Origin: Eupeodes corollae
Taxonomy: Eukaryota; Arthropoda; Insecta; Diptera; Syrphidae
Assembly (NCBI RefSeq): GCF_945859685.1
Contig: NC_079147.1
Location: forward strand, 133,689,645-133,753,644
Length of the DNA: 64,000 bases
Direction of reading: 5' to 3'
Shown in pieces: positions 44,293-57,020 of the stretch (position 1 is its first letter; every line of letters begins with the position of its first letter). Below the pieces are notes generated by a model. It did not search any database. It had not been told where the DNA came from and was given only the letters and a program-made list of their open reading frames with translations. The position numbers and the translations under genes are program-made.

Positions 44293-46179
44293 TTAGTACA
44301 AATCTTTGGTATACAAGCTATCCCAAATTTTCAACTTGTCTGATTCGGGCAAATCTATGTACTTCACATCATGACTTATGTTAAGACATTTTGTTGGAGA
44401 TTCGTCTATTTCAGCTGGCTTCCATACAACAGGTTGTATACGATCCGTGTTGGGGTCTCCTGTTGCTGCGTAATGTGTCCAAATGGCGATCATTCGCTCC
44501 ATGGTCTTATATTCGGGGCTGTCGTGTTGGAGCTTCACAGAAATAATGTTGTAAAAGAGATATGACAGATCATCGCCATGACAAACACCTCGAACTTCTT
44601 TTCCGCACTTTAACAATCTAAAATGGTTAAAGAACGCCGAATCGAAATCGAATCGATAAAGGTAGGTCGGTGCACTTGCGTAAGCCAAACGGGACTGTAG
44701 AGCACGATGAATTGCATGCCAAAAAAGTCTATAAGACATAAGCTAAGAGTTGAAAAGAGATTTTAAAATATATATTAGAGAGCCTTCAACAAATATATTC
44801 TTACGTCTAAATATGAATATAGATGTGTTATTGAAGGTTGATTATCTCCAAAATGTGCCTTTTTCAGTTTCAAGCCAAGTTCCTTACAAAGATCGGTTGT
44901 TCGATCTGGACAAAGTTCTGGTGGAACAATATGCTGGCAATCCCCCAAGTTATTTATTCTTCCTGGAGATTTTATTGTTTCTATATGACAAAAAATAAAA
45001 CAAAAGTGTTTTAGGAAATGGTTTTTCTTAATTTTATATTTGACTTGATTGTCATACCTGCATAGCTAAAAAGCCCTTCAAAAGAACATCCGCCGATTAT
45101 CAGTGGAATTTCATTACTCCAAGCAGTTCTTAACATTTCTACCGGGTGTTTTGGAACGACACAATGGGCGGTTATGTATGGTTCAATAACTGGTCCAAAT
45201 ATGAAAATTAATCGATCACGACGTTCTTCTTCGGTGAGTAGATTCTTTTGGGCAGTGATAATTTTTTTTCCATTGCATTTCGTTAAAAACTCGCAAATCT
45301 TCTTTTCATTTTCTTCACCTTTATAGCCCGCTGCAAGGGCAAGTCTGTATGGATAGCTGCTGTAGGGAGTAGTTGCCCATGAGGCCAGAACACTGCCGGA
45401 CTGAACGATTGCTTTTTGAAATAAGCCCTTGGTTTGATCTGTTATCATCATGTAGTGTGTGGAAACTCCACCTGCACTCTCACCGAAAAGAGTTATATTA
45501 TTTGCGTCTCCATTGAAGTATTGAATATTTTTTTTAACCCATCTTAGGGCTAATACGATGTCCTTCAGGGCTGCGTTTCCAGGAATATTAAGTGAAGGAT
45601 CTTTAAAGCTTATAAAACCAAAAGGTCCCAGGCGGTATGAAACCATAACCAGCACAATATCTTCTCTCATAAAATAATCAGGGCTATAAACATCTCTAGA
45701 AGCTTCTCCAACTTGGAATGCTCCACCATAAATACAAACCATAACTGGCAGAGGGTTTTCAGAGAGAAGCTGAAATATACTGTTTTATAGTACCCCTTGA
45801 TTCCTTAAACTTTATATTTATCTTAATTTTGTAGATCTCATAGTGTTATGTTGCTATGTGCCTTACCTTTTTAACATAAACATTTAAATATAAACAATCT
45901 TCAGATCCATCAACATTTCCAAATATAATGTGTTCCTGAAGAGGTTTTTTGCCTGGTGAGTAACAATCTCGAACACCTTCCCATGGGACACACGGTTCCG
46001 GAGCTTTAAATCTTAGATCACCAACGGGTGGTTTTGCAAATGGAATTTTTTCAAAACTATGATATGTATCATTATAAGCTGTGATTCGTTTAACACCTTT
46101 AAGTTTTCCATCGGTCGTAGCGATAATCTTTGTTTCGTTTGTTTTTAATCGATATTGTTGAAATTTATGACCAGCAAGT
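44293..46179 (-). CDS. Esterase C, alpha-esterase-type carboxylesterase, 5' exon not found
   Basis: Paralogue of A and B. Exons on the minus strand: 46179-45867 (313 bp), 45769-45058 (712), 44980-44805 (176), 44742-44293 (450, ending TAA). All introns are GT-AG and the phases agree, giving 550 codons after the missing first exon, which should end in phase 2. The 712-bp exon equals 151 + 561, the two exons of A and B joined at the same codon (Gly171), so an intron was lost here or gained in A and B. With a 16-residue first exon the triad is Ser218 (FGESAGG), Glu351 (CSFEGLF) and His in CHGDDLSYLF. Trp251 is kept (LASWATT). The oxyanion loop reads IYGGAF with Ala at 137, and Cys replaces the usual Trp132. 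It appears functional. Intergenic spacing to B (25 kb) is inflated by transposons. Confidence 0.92.
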
Positions 46180-46387
46180 CTGAAATTTAAAATAAACATA
46201 GAGTTTGATTATAAAAAAAGGAAAGCAAATATAATGAAAGCTATTTTCTTAATGATTATTCTTTTTAATTAATTTAATTTATTTATATTAAATTACTAAG
46301 CTATAAACAGTTAGAAATACAAAGTAGGCACGATTTTTATCTTTTCCGTTCGTCATTAAAAATATTCAACATTTTTGTGTTTTGATA

Positions 46388-46500
46388 CAGGGTGATTGAC
46401 ATAAGGTGCAACAAAATTTTAGAATGAGGAAATCTTAGTAGGGTGTGTTGGTATGGGTCTATTTCCCTCCGTTTAGGAGAAGAACATAATAAGATATGTA
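46388..46500 (+). repeat. Possible solo end of a mariner-type element
   Basis: GTGTGTTGGTATGGGTCTATTTCCCTCCG resembles GTGTGTGATGGGGGGATTTATTTCCTTCCG at 10623, which lies in the 5' region of the broken mariner copy. CAGGGTGATTGACATAAGG after TA at 46387 could be its terminal repeat. No transposase follows. Confidence 0.35.
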
Positions 46501-48284
46501 ATATATTTTGCTATAAACAAAAAATATCAATTCAATCTGATGAATCAAGAACGCATGACAGTTAACAATTAGAACTTATTTTCGATTTCGAAATCAACAG
46601 AAGACTACCAATTATAGTTTCACAAAATACTAACAAAAGGATATAACCTAAACAAAAAACTATATATTAATTCAGTTGAAAGCTTTTTGTCATATTAGAG
46701 GCTCCGCCATTTGAAGAATTTTGGCGCCAGATCCAACTTAATTAATGCCAATGCAAATATGACATCATTTCTCCATAAATCGAATATGTGTACTGTTAGA
46801 CTTTATATGAAAACAAAACTAATTTAATTCTAAGTTGTGTTGTTTTGTTTTATTTATTGGCATATTATGACGTAGAATATTGTAAGAAGTAAACAAATGT
46901 TTTTTAAATCACTTCCTTGCAATTTAATTGTCAAGACATATATTATGGCTAACAAGTAGTTAGGTACCCCTTAATTATAAAAACGCGTAGGTAAAAGCCT
47001 GTTGCATGCAAAAAGCAGTTTTTCTTTTTTAAATAAAGTTCATGTTATAATTTTGCACAAACACAATTCATGCTTTTTAGTATTAAACACGCAGTTTCAG
47101 TTTCGTTTTTGTGTATATTTATGGACGTTTGTACTTTATTCTATAATTAAACTTTTATTTTCCAACACAGTTTTTTCCTTGCACACATTTTCTATACATT
47201 TATTTAAATACATACTTAAAGCCCATTTTTATTAAGTCCAAATAGCCTATTTCAATGTCCATATTGATGAAATTAGAATTTAAGCTTTTCGTTCGATGTG
47301 AAAAAATGTTTTGTATCTAGATACAAAAAATAAAAAGTTCTTTTCTACGACAGGGTATACGCACAACTGAATTTGACTTGAGCGAATACAAAACAATATC
47401 CCTTCAATATTTTCCGCAATGAATAAGATAATAGGTATGTACACCAGATAAGAAACAAGCTGTAGTAGGGTATAGAACACATTTCATTTGATGCTATTCC
47501 GTTGATATGGAAATTGGAAATTGAAATCGAAATAAATGCATGATGTGATCAAGATAATTACCAGATAAGTTCCATTGATGAAGTTTGTCAAAATACATAT
47601 GTAGATACGGTTTTGAATTCATAATAAATGAACTATGTGCTACATTTTTGTCAATTGAATACCTATTTATTTGTACTACAGATTAGCTATAATATTAATT
47701 ATTGCACAAATCTCAAGTTGTGTGTAAACGCTTACTTTAGTTTTATGATATGTTTTTATTAATGAGAAAATTATTTTAATTGGTAATATATATAACTAAC
47801 TCTATATGTAATTATATCACTCAAGTGTAAATGATGAATCTTTGGTGTTATAACGCAAAAGGTTACATCAAATAAATTGATTTCTGAAAATAAGTAGGTT
47901 TTTAAAGCAGATAACGTATGGTATGCAATTACGTTCTTATAAAAATAATATTCATGATAACAAAGATTTCTTAAAAGATTAATCAAAGCCAGATTGCCTT
48001 TCAATGAATTTAAAGGAAACTTTCCTTTTATTCCATTATTATATCGTCTTTAAATCCTGATAACCCATTAAAGCTGGGCTAAGAAATTCACAAGGTTAGT
48101 TTCAAAAAATCCAAATTTGAAAGAAAAACACTTTATCCTCAATTACAATTTCATAATTCAAAAGCTTAAATTTTCTTTTTAATCTTTCTTTAACTAACAA
48201 TAAAATAGTTGATATTTTTACACTCGTATTAATACTATGATAATAAAGAGAAGCTCACTCGAAACACATTTCTTATCAGTTTTA
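46501..48284. other. No gene seen; should contain exon 1 of esterase C
   Basis: AT-rich sequence. By analogy with esterase A the first coding exon of C should lie upstream of 46179 on the minus strand. No candidate combined a good donor, phase 2 and a plausible N-terminus: one at 47567 would create a TGA at the junction. Confidence 0.35.
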
Positions 48285-48990
48285 TGATGTTTTTGAAGGT
48301 TTTCGTGTTTTGTAAAAAAAGTTGTCAATTGATTTAAAAAATAACTAAAAGTTAGTTAGTTAGTAAGAGAATAAGTTTGATTTCAATGTCTGTTTTTGTT
48401 CACGAGATTTTCAGTTGAAAACCAATTTTATCAATTTCAGTAAAATTTTTAATGTTTTTATTTCTTTTGTGAGAAAAAATAGATTGGATTTTTCCAACAA
48501 TAAAATTTAAGCACACAATGAAATCATTTAGAATCCAATACCTTAATTTATATACGAGATTTCGAGAATCAAATATAAATTTTTACCAATTTTAAATTGT
48601 AGGAAAAAAAACGTTTTATTCTTAAAAAAAAATACTGAATGTCGTTTTCTATAAGATGAAATAAGTTTGAAGAAAATATTTTAAATTCTTGAAAACATAT
48701 CTGAGTCGAAAATCAATTTTTAGCCAGTAAGAAAACTGTCAATTTGATCTTTTCCAAAATGGACTTAATGATGGAAACTATATTTTTTAGAAGATGAAAT
48801 AAGTTTGAAGCCAAAATCCTTTATTTATAAAAAAAACTGTCAATTCGAGTTTTCTAAAAATTTAACACAGACATCTCTCTAAAAATCTTTGACTTAGATT
48901 CTAGGGAGCTTGAAACATAGAGATTAGAGATGTTCAAATTTTCAATTTGCCAAATCGGACAGATTACAATAATTTCCTATGAGAAGTTAA
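48285..48990 (-). repeat. Dispersed repeat family 1, copy
   Basis: Reverse-orientation landmarks: CACAGACATCTCTCTAAAAA near 48868, GGGAGCTTGAAACATAGAGA, CAAATCGGACAGATTACAAT near 48951, and the body unit GAGTCGAAAATCAATTTTTA. Confidence 0.7.
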
Positions 48991-49339
48991 TAATTTGATG
49001 TACCTATTTAGTATCTTTTTTACAAAAATTACTTGAGACATTACAAAGATATACCTACATAAGGAAACAACGGATAAGCTTATAGTCATGCTATACCATT
49101 TATAAAAGTAAATAGTATTACAAAATTGGTTATGTTTGATCGAATATATGTAGAGGATGATTTTCGAGATTTCGACGAAGAATCGTCTACTTTAGTAAGA
49201 CATCATTTAGTGGAATGTTAGTGGAATGTCAAGTCTTTGACAACTCTTTCTTTCACTTAAGAGGACAACTTTGGCGGAAAATGTAAGAAATTTGTATAAA
49301 TAACAACAAATTAATCGAAAATAATTCCTACTTTTTTAT

Positions 49340-50030
49340 TTTCAAGGAGTAAGACAACAAATAGAAGGCAATGCGAGTTGCTCTGGAATAAAATGCAATT
49401 ACACCCCGATATCGCCAGAAACTATTCGAAGGAAAATAAAGATATAATTTCAGAGTTCTGGAAGACAACGGCAAATGATCTCAACATGCAGGGCGTCCAA
49501 TAAAGTCAAAATCTTAGTGGAAAAAGGTAACTTGTTCTACTGTTATTATAGAACCAAATTTATTAAAAAATGCTTCATAAGGTTTGGAATGACCAGAAAA
49601 GATATGTGAGGAAAAAGGCGTTGGAAAATAAGGCGAACTAAAGAGAAACCGGAGGTGGACTTAATGAAATAGTCAAGTACACAGATGTGGAAGAAGCTCT
49701 ATTACAACTTATAGGTGTTAAAAAATCTGTGGCAGGTTTTGGCTCACCCTTCGGTTTGCCTCCCCCTGATGAAAAAAGATAAACTGACGTAGCCGAAGCG
49801 AACGGAGATGATATACATAAATTCATAAGAGGATCTAATAGACTATTTAAATATAGGTGATTATACTTGTGATAATGGGAATATTCATGATGATGTTCCT
49901 TCCAGAAACGAGTCGTCATTGAGTCATCAACAAACCTTGAGCCATCAACAAATTTTGACCCATCAACATCAAAATCAACACAACCAAGGAATGTCCATAA
50001 AGAAATGTCCTTGAATATTTTGGAATTTTA
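49340..50030 (+). pseudogene. Second Myb/SANT-like accessory gene, broken
   Basis: The reading frame RRQCELLWNKMQLHPDIARN, then SEFWKTTANDLNMQG is a Myb/SANT trihelix domain like those accompanying PIF/Harbinger transposases. A frameshift and a stop lie just before WKK. The intron 49527-49581 splits the domain at TGGAAAAAG/GTTTGG, the same codon position as the intron in the 32.2 kb gene. It resumes VWNDQKRYVRKKALENKANQ-like sequence, RETGGG, and VKKSVAGFGSPFGLPPPDEK. No Harbinger transposase is visible nearby, so this may be a deletion derivative. The minus-strand frame over 49638-49919 is a shadow. Confidence 0.65.
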
Positions 50031-50519
50031 TTTACTTTTTTTTTTATTATTTTTTATTGAATTCAAGACAGAATGCACGGATATTGTTAACTTATAAAAA
50101 ATTTTAATTTGCACTTCACTCATCTGTCAAAAATCTGTTTAGCTGCGTTCGAAGTGAGTTCTGAATTGTTTCGGTTTTTTTTTTTGTTCTGAGTGGTGTG
50201 GTTCGGTAATTTGGTTATGAATACCATCGTTTGTTTTTTTTTCTTGAAAAATTACTCCTAACATACAAGAAATACTTAATAAAGTTTTTAAACTCAACAA
50301 ATTGTCATTTTCATTTGAAAAAGGGGTTGAAAATAACATTTTTTTTGCAAAACTAGAGCACCGTCCTATTGTATTTTTTTTTTCGAAATGTCACCACTAT
50401 TGTGGAATTCACAATAGCTATTAAAATTCCGGGGAACAACAATGTTCTGGTGAAATATTTTCGGGTGAAACTCACAATAGGGGTGAATGTGTTTCTTCTA
50501 TTCGAGACGCATGTTGGCC

Positions 50520-53500
50520 TTTTACCCTCGTGCACCATCTAAGTCCCAGTCCCCATCCTCTTGGATTGGATTCGAAGACGCTCCGTGCTAGAGTGATTTT
50601 TAGACCTTTATTCTTTTGACTAGGTGAGTTTTGCCTTACAGCGAATGTCATGTCGCTTAGGCAACAATAACCAGACCATATAATAAATATATTCCTGCCC
50701 TATAGTATAATTCTATATGCTAAGGAGCTTTGAATTAATAATAACAATTAGTAATGTACCAGGAGTTATATACATCAAACTCATATGTTGTCATATTTTT
50801 TTTTAATAAGCAACCAATTTCAACATACTGAATTATATAAAGCGTATTCAAATGAAGATAAGAGTATTATTAATCGATGCATATGACTGCAATCTAAAAC
50901 TTGGACTATGGACACTTGATTATCGGTAGCCAACCTCAATTAATAATAAATATACGAGTAATATAAATATTTGTTCAATCAGATGAAAAAGTATTCCACC
51001 CCCTCTTCTTTTGTTTCTACTGTAACTCAAATAAAAATTATTAAATGTACGGTGTAAAATATTTTTCAATTCCCAACATTATAAATGTAATATGCATATA
51101 AATAGATATTAAGACAAGTACATGTGCGTATATAATCTACCAATCTGAAAAAAAATTCACTGGGTTTAAGATAGATTATGAAATATTTTATTCTTAAATT
51201 CAATTGAAAACTGGCACTTAAAATATTAAGTACCTTTTCATACCAATTTCTTTAAAAGATATCATCAGACCCCCTCTCAAAACATTTTGTTATTTGATAA
51301 CGAAAACTATAGTTTAACCTTGACTATTCAAGTATTTTTAAAAATTGTATAATAAGTTTTGATAGCACAATTATTTGTGCCAAATCCTTATCTAAGTGCT
51401 TAAAAGACACACCCATTAAATTAAAAAGTTTGCCAACACTTAGAAAAAAATGAATACTAATGTATGCAGTCACATGATTCTACTTATCTCTGCTTGAACT
51501 TTTAAAAGAATTGTATTTTTATTATTATGACACAATGATTTTTAACATTTTATAACAGTTAATATCACAAAATTGCTACCTTAAATAAGTATCGTACTTA
51601 AAACAGTGCATTTATAAATATCAGAGCTGTAACTGTTAAGACCTTAATTAAATGTAATTAAACCGCATCATTTCAATAAAGTTCTAATCATAAGAAACCA
51701 AAATAACTTTCAGTTCATGTCCAGAATCAAAAAGTATCAAAGTGTCTTAAGAAAAATAAGAATAACTTAGCTCCAATGAAACAAGGTAACAGGGGAGGGA
51801 AATTTACAGTTTAAAAATTATTTAAGGTTTTTCTGAGAGTTATTTAAAAATAATTGTTAATTTCTTTTTGAGTTCTTTTGAAATGTGTAATTTTTAAAAG
51901 ACTTTAGGTCTTGGGCCCTATAGTTCAAGTCCAAATGATCTTCTTTTATTATTTAATAAAGATCAAAATTTTAAGAACTTTTTATTTGTTTCGAATTGCA
52001 TCAAAATATTGTATGTGCTGCACAACAAGTAAATTATTAAATGCTCTAGAAAACAAGGGCTAATAGAGTAACCAATTGTTTATTTTTAAAAATGTTTAAG
52101 CTTTCTTGAGTAAAATAATATTTTTTTAAAAATCTTACGCTAATATTATTTAAATTCTTCAAAACTAGTTTTACAAGCAGATTTAAAGGGGTTTCAGTTT
52201 AAAGTTTTCCACGAAATGAAATAGTGTTTGATTAATAATTTTACACACATTTAAATTTATAATTTATAATAAAACTCGAAACTTAGAGAAAGAAACTTGG
52301 AAAATGGGCGTTAGAATTTTTTAGAATAAATATTTAAAAATATGTACATTACTCTACATACGTATATACTGTTTTTGTTTTGAGTTACGTTGTGCTCATG
52401 CAAAGTTAATAAATTTGCTTATGCAGCAAATGTCGATAATAAGTTAATAGATAATAATTGTTATGTTTTAATCATAACACCTATATTTGAAAGAGGTAAT
52501 GCTTTTGATCATTATTGATTAATTTATGAATTAATTAAAAACAACATTTATTAAGTACCTACTCAATTAAAAATGCTCAGTATGAGTCTACAATGCGGAG
52601 GACTTTGCACAGGGGGCCAATCTTATCTAGTTTGCAAAATGCCGCACTATCTTATCAATTGTTTATATTAATAGAGATATAAATGCCATACCCATGAAGA
52701 ATAATCTGCATGTTTTGTTTGATTTTTTTAGACACATACTTAATAATAAACAAGAATCATCGCAATACCTACACATATCAACATATATACATAATAAATA
52801 AATTAAAAGTAAAAGTAATGAACTGAAAGCCCATAATGAGAAACAGATTGCGTTTATTCATAAACACTGCGTCATTCGTTCATAAAAATAGATAAAAATG
52901 GCCTTCAACTTTGAACAATTAGGTATATTTAAATCAAAACAACGAAAGGCTTGACTGATTTATTTGATTTTTCATTGTAAAAAAAATAACTTGCCCCTGC
53001 TGGTTCAGGCATTATGATCAGTCGACATTTTAATAATGGTTTAACAGGCGATTTAAATAAATTGATATTTTGAAAAGCCGTCTAAAACCAATTTTTTTGC
53101 AAGAAAAAGTACATTTTCAGTAGCCTTAAATTCTGAACCATACATAATATAAATTAATTGTTTCGCGAAGTAAATATGTATTATCTTTTATAAACACATT
53201 CACACTATTTACATTTATCTAAATAAAATTGCTAAGTCATGTAAACAAGATTAAAAATATAAACTACATCTAGGGTATAGAATTTCTTTTTGAATTTTTT
53301 GACAAGAAAAACTGACATTTATATTAAAATATCGGAATGCATCGTAAGGGAACGTGCGTATAATATCCCTTAATTTGAAATAAGTGTTGTGTTGCTTCTA
53401 ATGGGCAAATTTAGTTTGTTTTCCGAGCTTGTTGCCTTTCTATTTACAATTATTCATTGATTAACTTTCGAAATACCTCAAGTTTCCTTTATTTTATTTA

Positions 53501-53750
53501 TGGAAATAATATGTACATAGATATACATACCAAAATATTTCTTACGTTATGTGTGGCCTTCATAATAGTTCTTTGAGTTTAAAAACTGATTTGCGACACA
53601 CATGTTTCTAAAGAAAATGCATGTCTGGGTCGTATGAACTTGATTGTGTAAAGTCTGCATAGAGAATTAAAAATGTACTTACAAAAACAATATGTTTTCA
53701 AAAATTTAATCGCCATTTGTTTTCTCAACAAATTACTAATTTTTCAAAAA
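50520..53750. other. No gene seen
   Basis: 3.2 kb of AT-rich sequence with no open frame of note on either strand and none of the repeat landmarks recognised elsewhere. A small inverted repeat CTATTGTG/CACAATAG lies just left, at 50398-50418. Confidence 0.5.
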
Positions 53751-53754
53751 TTTT

Positions 53755-54660
53755 GTAACTTCCCACAGGAATTTATTGTAATCGGTCCGATTTCTGAATT
53801 GAAAGTTTTGTAAAAAAAACCAAAAAACTTAAAAATAAATTTAAAAAAAGTTGGTAAAAATTTGTTTTTAGACTCAAATAACTTATAAATTTAAAAACAT
53901 TGGCTTCAAACTATTTTTATCTCACAGAAAATATTGTTTTCGATATTCAGTAATTGTAATGGGTCGGATTTGTCAAATTGAAAATTTTGACATTTCTCGA
54001 AGTTTCAAGGTCCCTACAGTCCAAATAAGAGATTTTTAGAAGGATGTCTGTGCGTGCGTGTGTACGTCCATAGCTCAAGAATCAGAAGAGATATCGACTT
54101 CAAATAAATTTTGTTATACACATTATGAGACAGAAAAATGCAAAAACTGCTCTCAAGAAAATTGCGTGGTTGTATTTTTTACCACATCAGTTTAAACAAA
54201 ATGTGAAAATTTTAGTTAACCCTAAATAACTCATGAACCAATGACGCTACAGACTGAATTAAATTTTATATTCTATATTGTGACGTGATACAAAACAAGT
54301 ATACTTTTAGAGAATAATCCAATTAATTGTTTTTTCTTATAAATCAAAACTGAAAAAAATGTATCACCTCGTAAATTTTACGACTAAAATATGATTTCAT
54401 CTGCAAGACAATTTTGTATAGTGTTTTTGACATGTGATAAAATTTTGATAAAAAACTAATGGACAGTTTTTTTTTATAAAAAATAAAAACCTAAAAAAAA
54501 AACAATACTCAAAGTTGGTAAAAATTGAATTTCGACTCAAATATCTTTTTAAAAACTTGAGATTACGGTTTCAAACTTATTTTATCTTATAAGAAATATT
54601 GTTTGCAACATTCTCGAAAATGTTGAGACAATCGAATTGATAGTTTTTTTTGCGTGTGAT
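53755..54660 (+). repeat. Dispersed repeat family 1, tandem or rearranged copy
   Basis: It starts TAACTTCCCACAGGAATTTA and TTGTAATCGGTCCGATTTCT at 53757. Part of the body follows, and then a second leading block GTAATGGGTCGGATTTGTCA at 53957 with TTTCTCGAAGTTTCAAGGTC and GGATGTCTGTGCGTGCGTGT. Two leading blocks 180 bp apart imply a partial duplication or one copy inserted in another. Confidence 0.75.
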
Positions 54661-56014
54661 TCAACCCAACAACTCAGTCTAATACAACTCATCCCTTAAA
54701 TGAAAAATACTTGTGAGCATACTTAACGAAAACAATTTTTTCTGTATTCAACTAGTTCGTTCAAAGCTTTTTCCTTTGGATAGCTTTATTTTAATTGCAT
54801 ATTAGAAGAACCAGAAGGGAAAATAAATTATCTGAAGATAAGAAAGAGGCAGAACGTATATGTTTAAATTGTAAAGCGATCGCCTATTGGTTGTGTAGAT
54901 AGGTAGTTGTTTAAAACGGATAAAGAATAGTTTATTGGCGTTCTCAGCGTTCTCTATGTAAATAAATAGATAAAGACATGTTTATGATGGTAATGAAGGA
55001 ATGTTATTGGTAGTAGAAGGTGCTTAATACAATTCGATAACATTCCTTCTTTCCTACAAGTTTTCAGCTTAAATATGGAGTTATTGCGTTCAGTTTAATT
55101 TTTTTTTGCTAAAGTTAAACAAAAACAAGCATACAAACAAGAAATTGCTTTTCATGTGGTGTTTACAGTCAGGCTCTTGTGCGTTTTGGATTTTAGTTAC
55201 GAAGTGACACGTAAGCAGTAGTTGTAGAGGTTGTACGTAATACAATATCTAGGTGTACGTTGAAAAAGTAATTCTAAGAGAAAATACATATACTCTTTCT
55301 GGTCCGTTTCTTAAACTTGTACTAAGTATTTAGTCTTTTATATAGGCGAATGCAAGTAAAATATGTGTAAAACAACCTTATTCGTAAAGAATAATATTTT
55401 AAAATCACATATACAAAGGTACCAAGACAATACTTCTTGATAGACACTTTAAAATAGATTTTTGATTAAATATATCAAATAAATGTGTATCAAATGCATT
55501 AATTTGGATAAAAGATAATAATGTAATTACAATTATGTCAAAAAAATGCGCAGTTAAAACAATTTAAAAAAAAAACTATTTTACGATTCAAAATTTTACC
55601 CAAAAATTAAGTTTGTCTTCAAAAATTTAAATTCCAAATTGTATGGGGGCCACTATTAGTTTTGATCTTAAACAAAAATGAAAAAAATGCCCAACGCGAA
55701 TCTGTTCAAAACCTTAATTTATAAGTTTGAACTCAATCGACCCAATGGTTTAGGCTGTAAGAACGTGGACCAACAGACAAAACAGACCGGACGGAATCGC
55801 GGGACCCACTTTTTTCGACTTCTCTACCATCGTAATATTATGTTTGATTAAAATCTCGAGTTCGAAATTTTTCACGAATGCAAAACTTGCTATACCTATA
55901 TGTCGCAAGTAAAAAATGAAATACACCGATGAAGCAAAAAAAAAAAGAGGCTGGGTCGCACCACACTGATAACTTAACATCCCGTCTGTCGATTTGTCTT
56001 GCTTAAAAGTTTGT
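54661..56014. other. No gene seen
   Basis: AT-rich sequence. A more GC-rich stretch at 55755-55830 (GGACCAACAGACAAAACAGA, GGAATCGCGGGACCCAC) may be the edge of another interspersed repeat, but I found no second copy in the window. Confidence 0.4.
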
Positions 56015-57020
56015 AGGTTTTCGTGTTGGGTTAAAAAAGTTGTCAGTTGAATTATTCTTAAGAATTTTAAAATTACCAACAATATTTTTCATATAAAGAA
56101 ATACTTTTGTTTGAAAATCTAATTTTGTTGAATAGATTTTTAGTCGAAAACACATTTTTTCTAATTTAAGTAGCATTTCTTAAGTGTTAATAAATTGGAT
56201 GAATGAAATAAAATTGAGAGATATCAAGAACCGAATATCAACTTTTACCAAATTTGCGTACTATTTTTTTGTAGATATTATTTTTTAATGAAAAAACGGA
56301 CTGTTGGATTTTCATATAAAAAACCATTGAATATCGAAAAGAATATTTTATGTGAAATAAAAAGTTTGATGACAATGTTTTCAAATTTTGAAAAGTTATT
56401 TGAGTCGAAAGTAAATTTTTACCAAGTTTTAGTATTGTTTTTTTGTTAGGTTTGTATTTTTTGTAAAAAACCTGTCAATTCGATTTTTCTCAAAATTTAA
56501 CCAGATGCTAAAAACTTTATTTTTCGTGGCACAAAGTTGTTTTGGAAATAAAATTATCATGCATTCGTAAAATTTTCGAGGTGGCATTTTTTTTTTTGAT
56601 TTATAAAAAAATCGTTAGTTGGATTTTTTCAAAAAATGTACTTGTTTGGTATCACGTTACAGTATATTATATAAAATTTAATTCAAGCCTCTAGCGGCTT
56701 TGGTTCGTAAGATATTTAGCAACCAAAATTTTCAACTTTTTTTTTTAAACTGCTATTGTAAAAAACAGCCCACGCAATTTTCTTTAGAGCCCTTTCTGCA
56801 TCTTACTGCATTTTTGTCTGTATCTTGAGCTTTGTACAACGAAAAAAACGTCGTGAACATTCGGACGTACGAACGTACGTACACACGCACGCACATACAT
56901 ATTTCTAATAAATCTTTTATTTGGACACTAGGGACCTTGAAACGTCGAGAAATGTCAAAATTTTCAATTGGACAAATCGGACCCATTACATTAAAATCTA
57001 ATGGGAAGTTAAAAATTATT
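56015..57020 (-). repeat. Dispersed repeat family 1, longest copy
   Basis: It runs from GGTTTTCGTGTTGGGTTAAA at 56018 to GGACAAATCGGACCCATTAC and TAATGGGAAGTTAA near 57010. ACGTACGAACGTACGTACACACGCACG at 56863 on is the counterpart of the TGTGTGCGTGTGTACG block. The AT-rich body repeats TGAGTCGAAAGTAAATTTTT-type units at least three times. Confidence 0.8.

Noticed and set aside
47554..47570. Possible first exon of esterase C (ATGGAACTTATCTG then gtaatt)
   Set aside because: Joining it to the next exon creates a TGA stop at the junction, and it is far shorter than the counterpart in esterase A.
56863..56895. CGTACGTACACACGCACG run as a microsatellite or regulatory palindrome
   Set aside because: The same GC-rich alternating stretch recurs at the same place in other copies of dispersed family 1, so it is part of that repeat.
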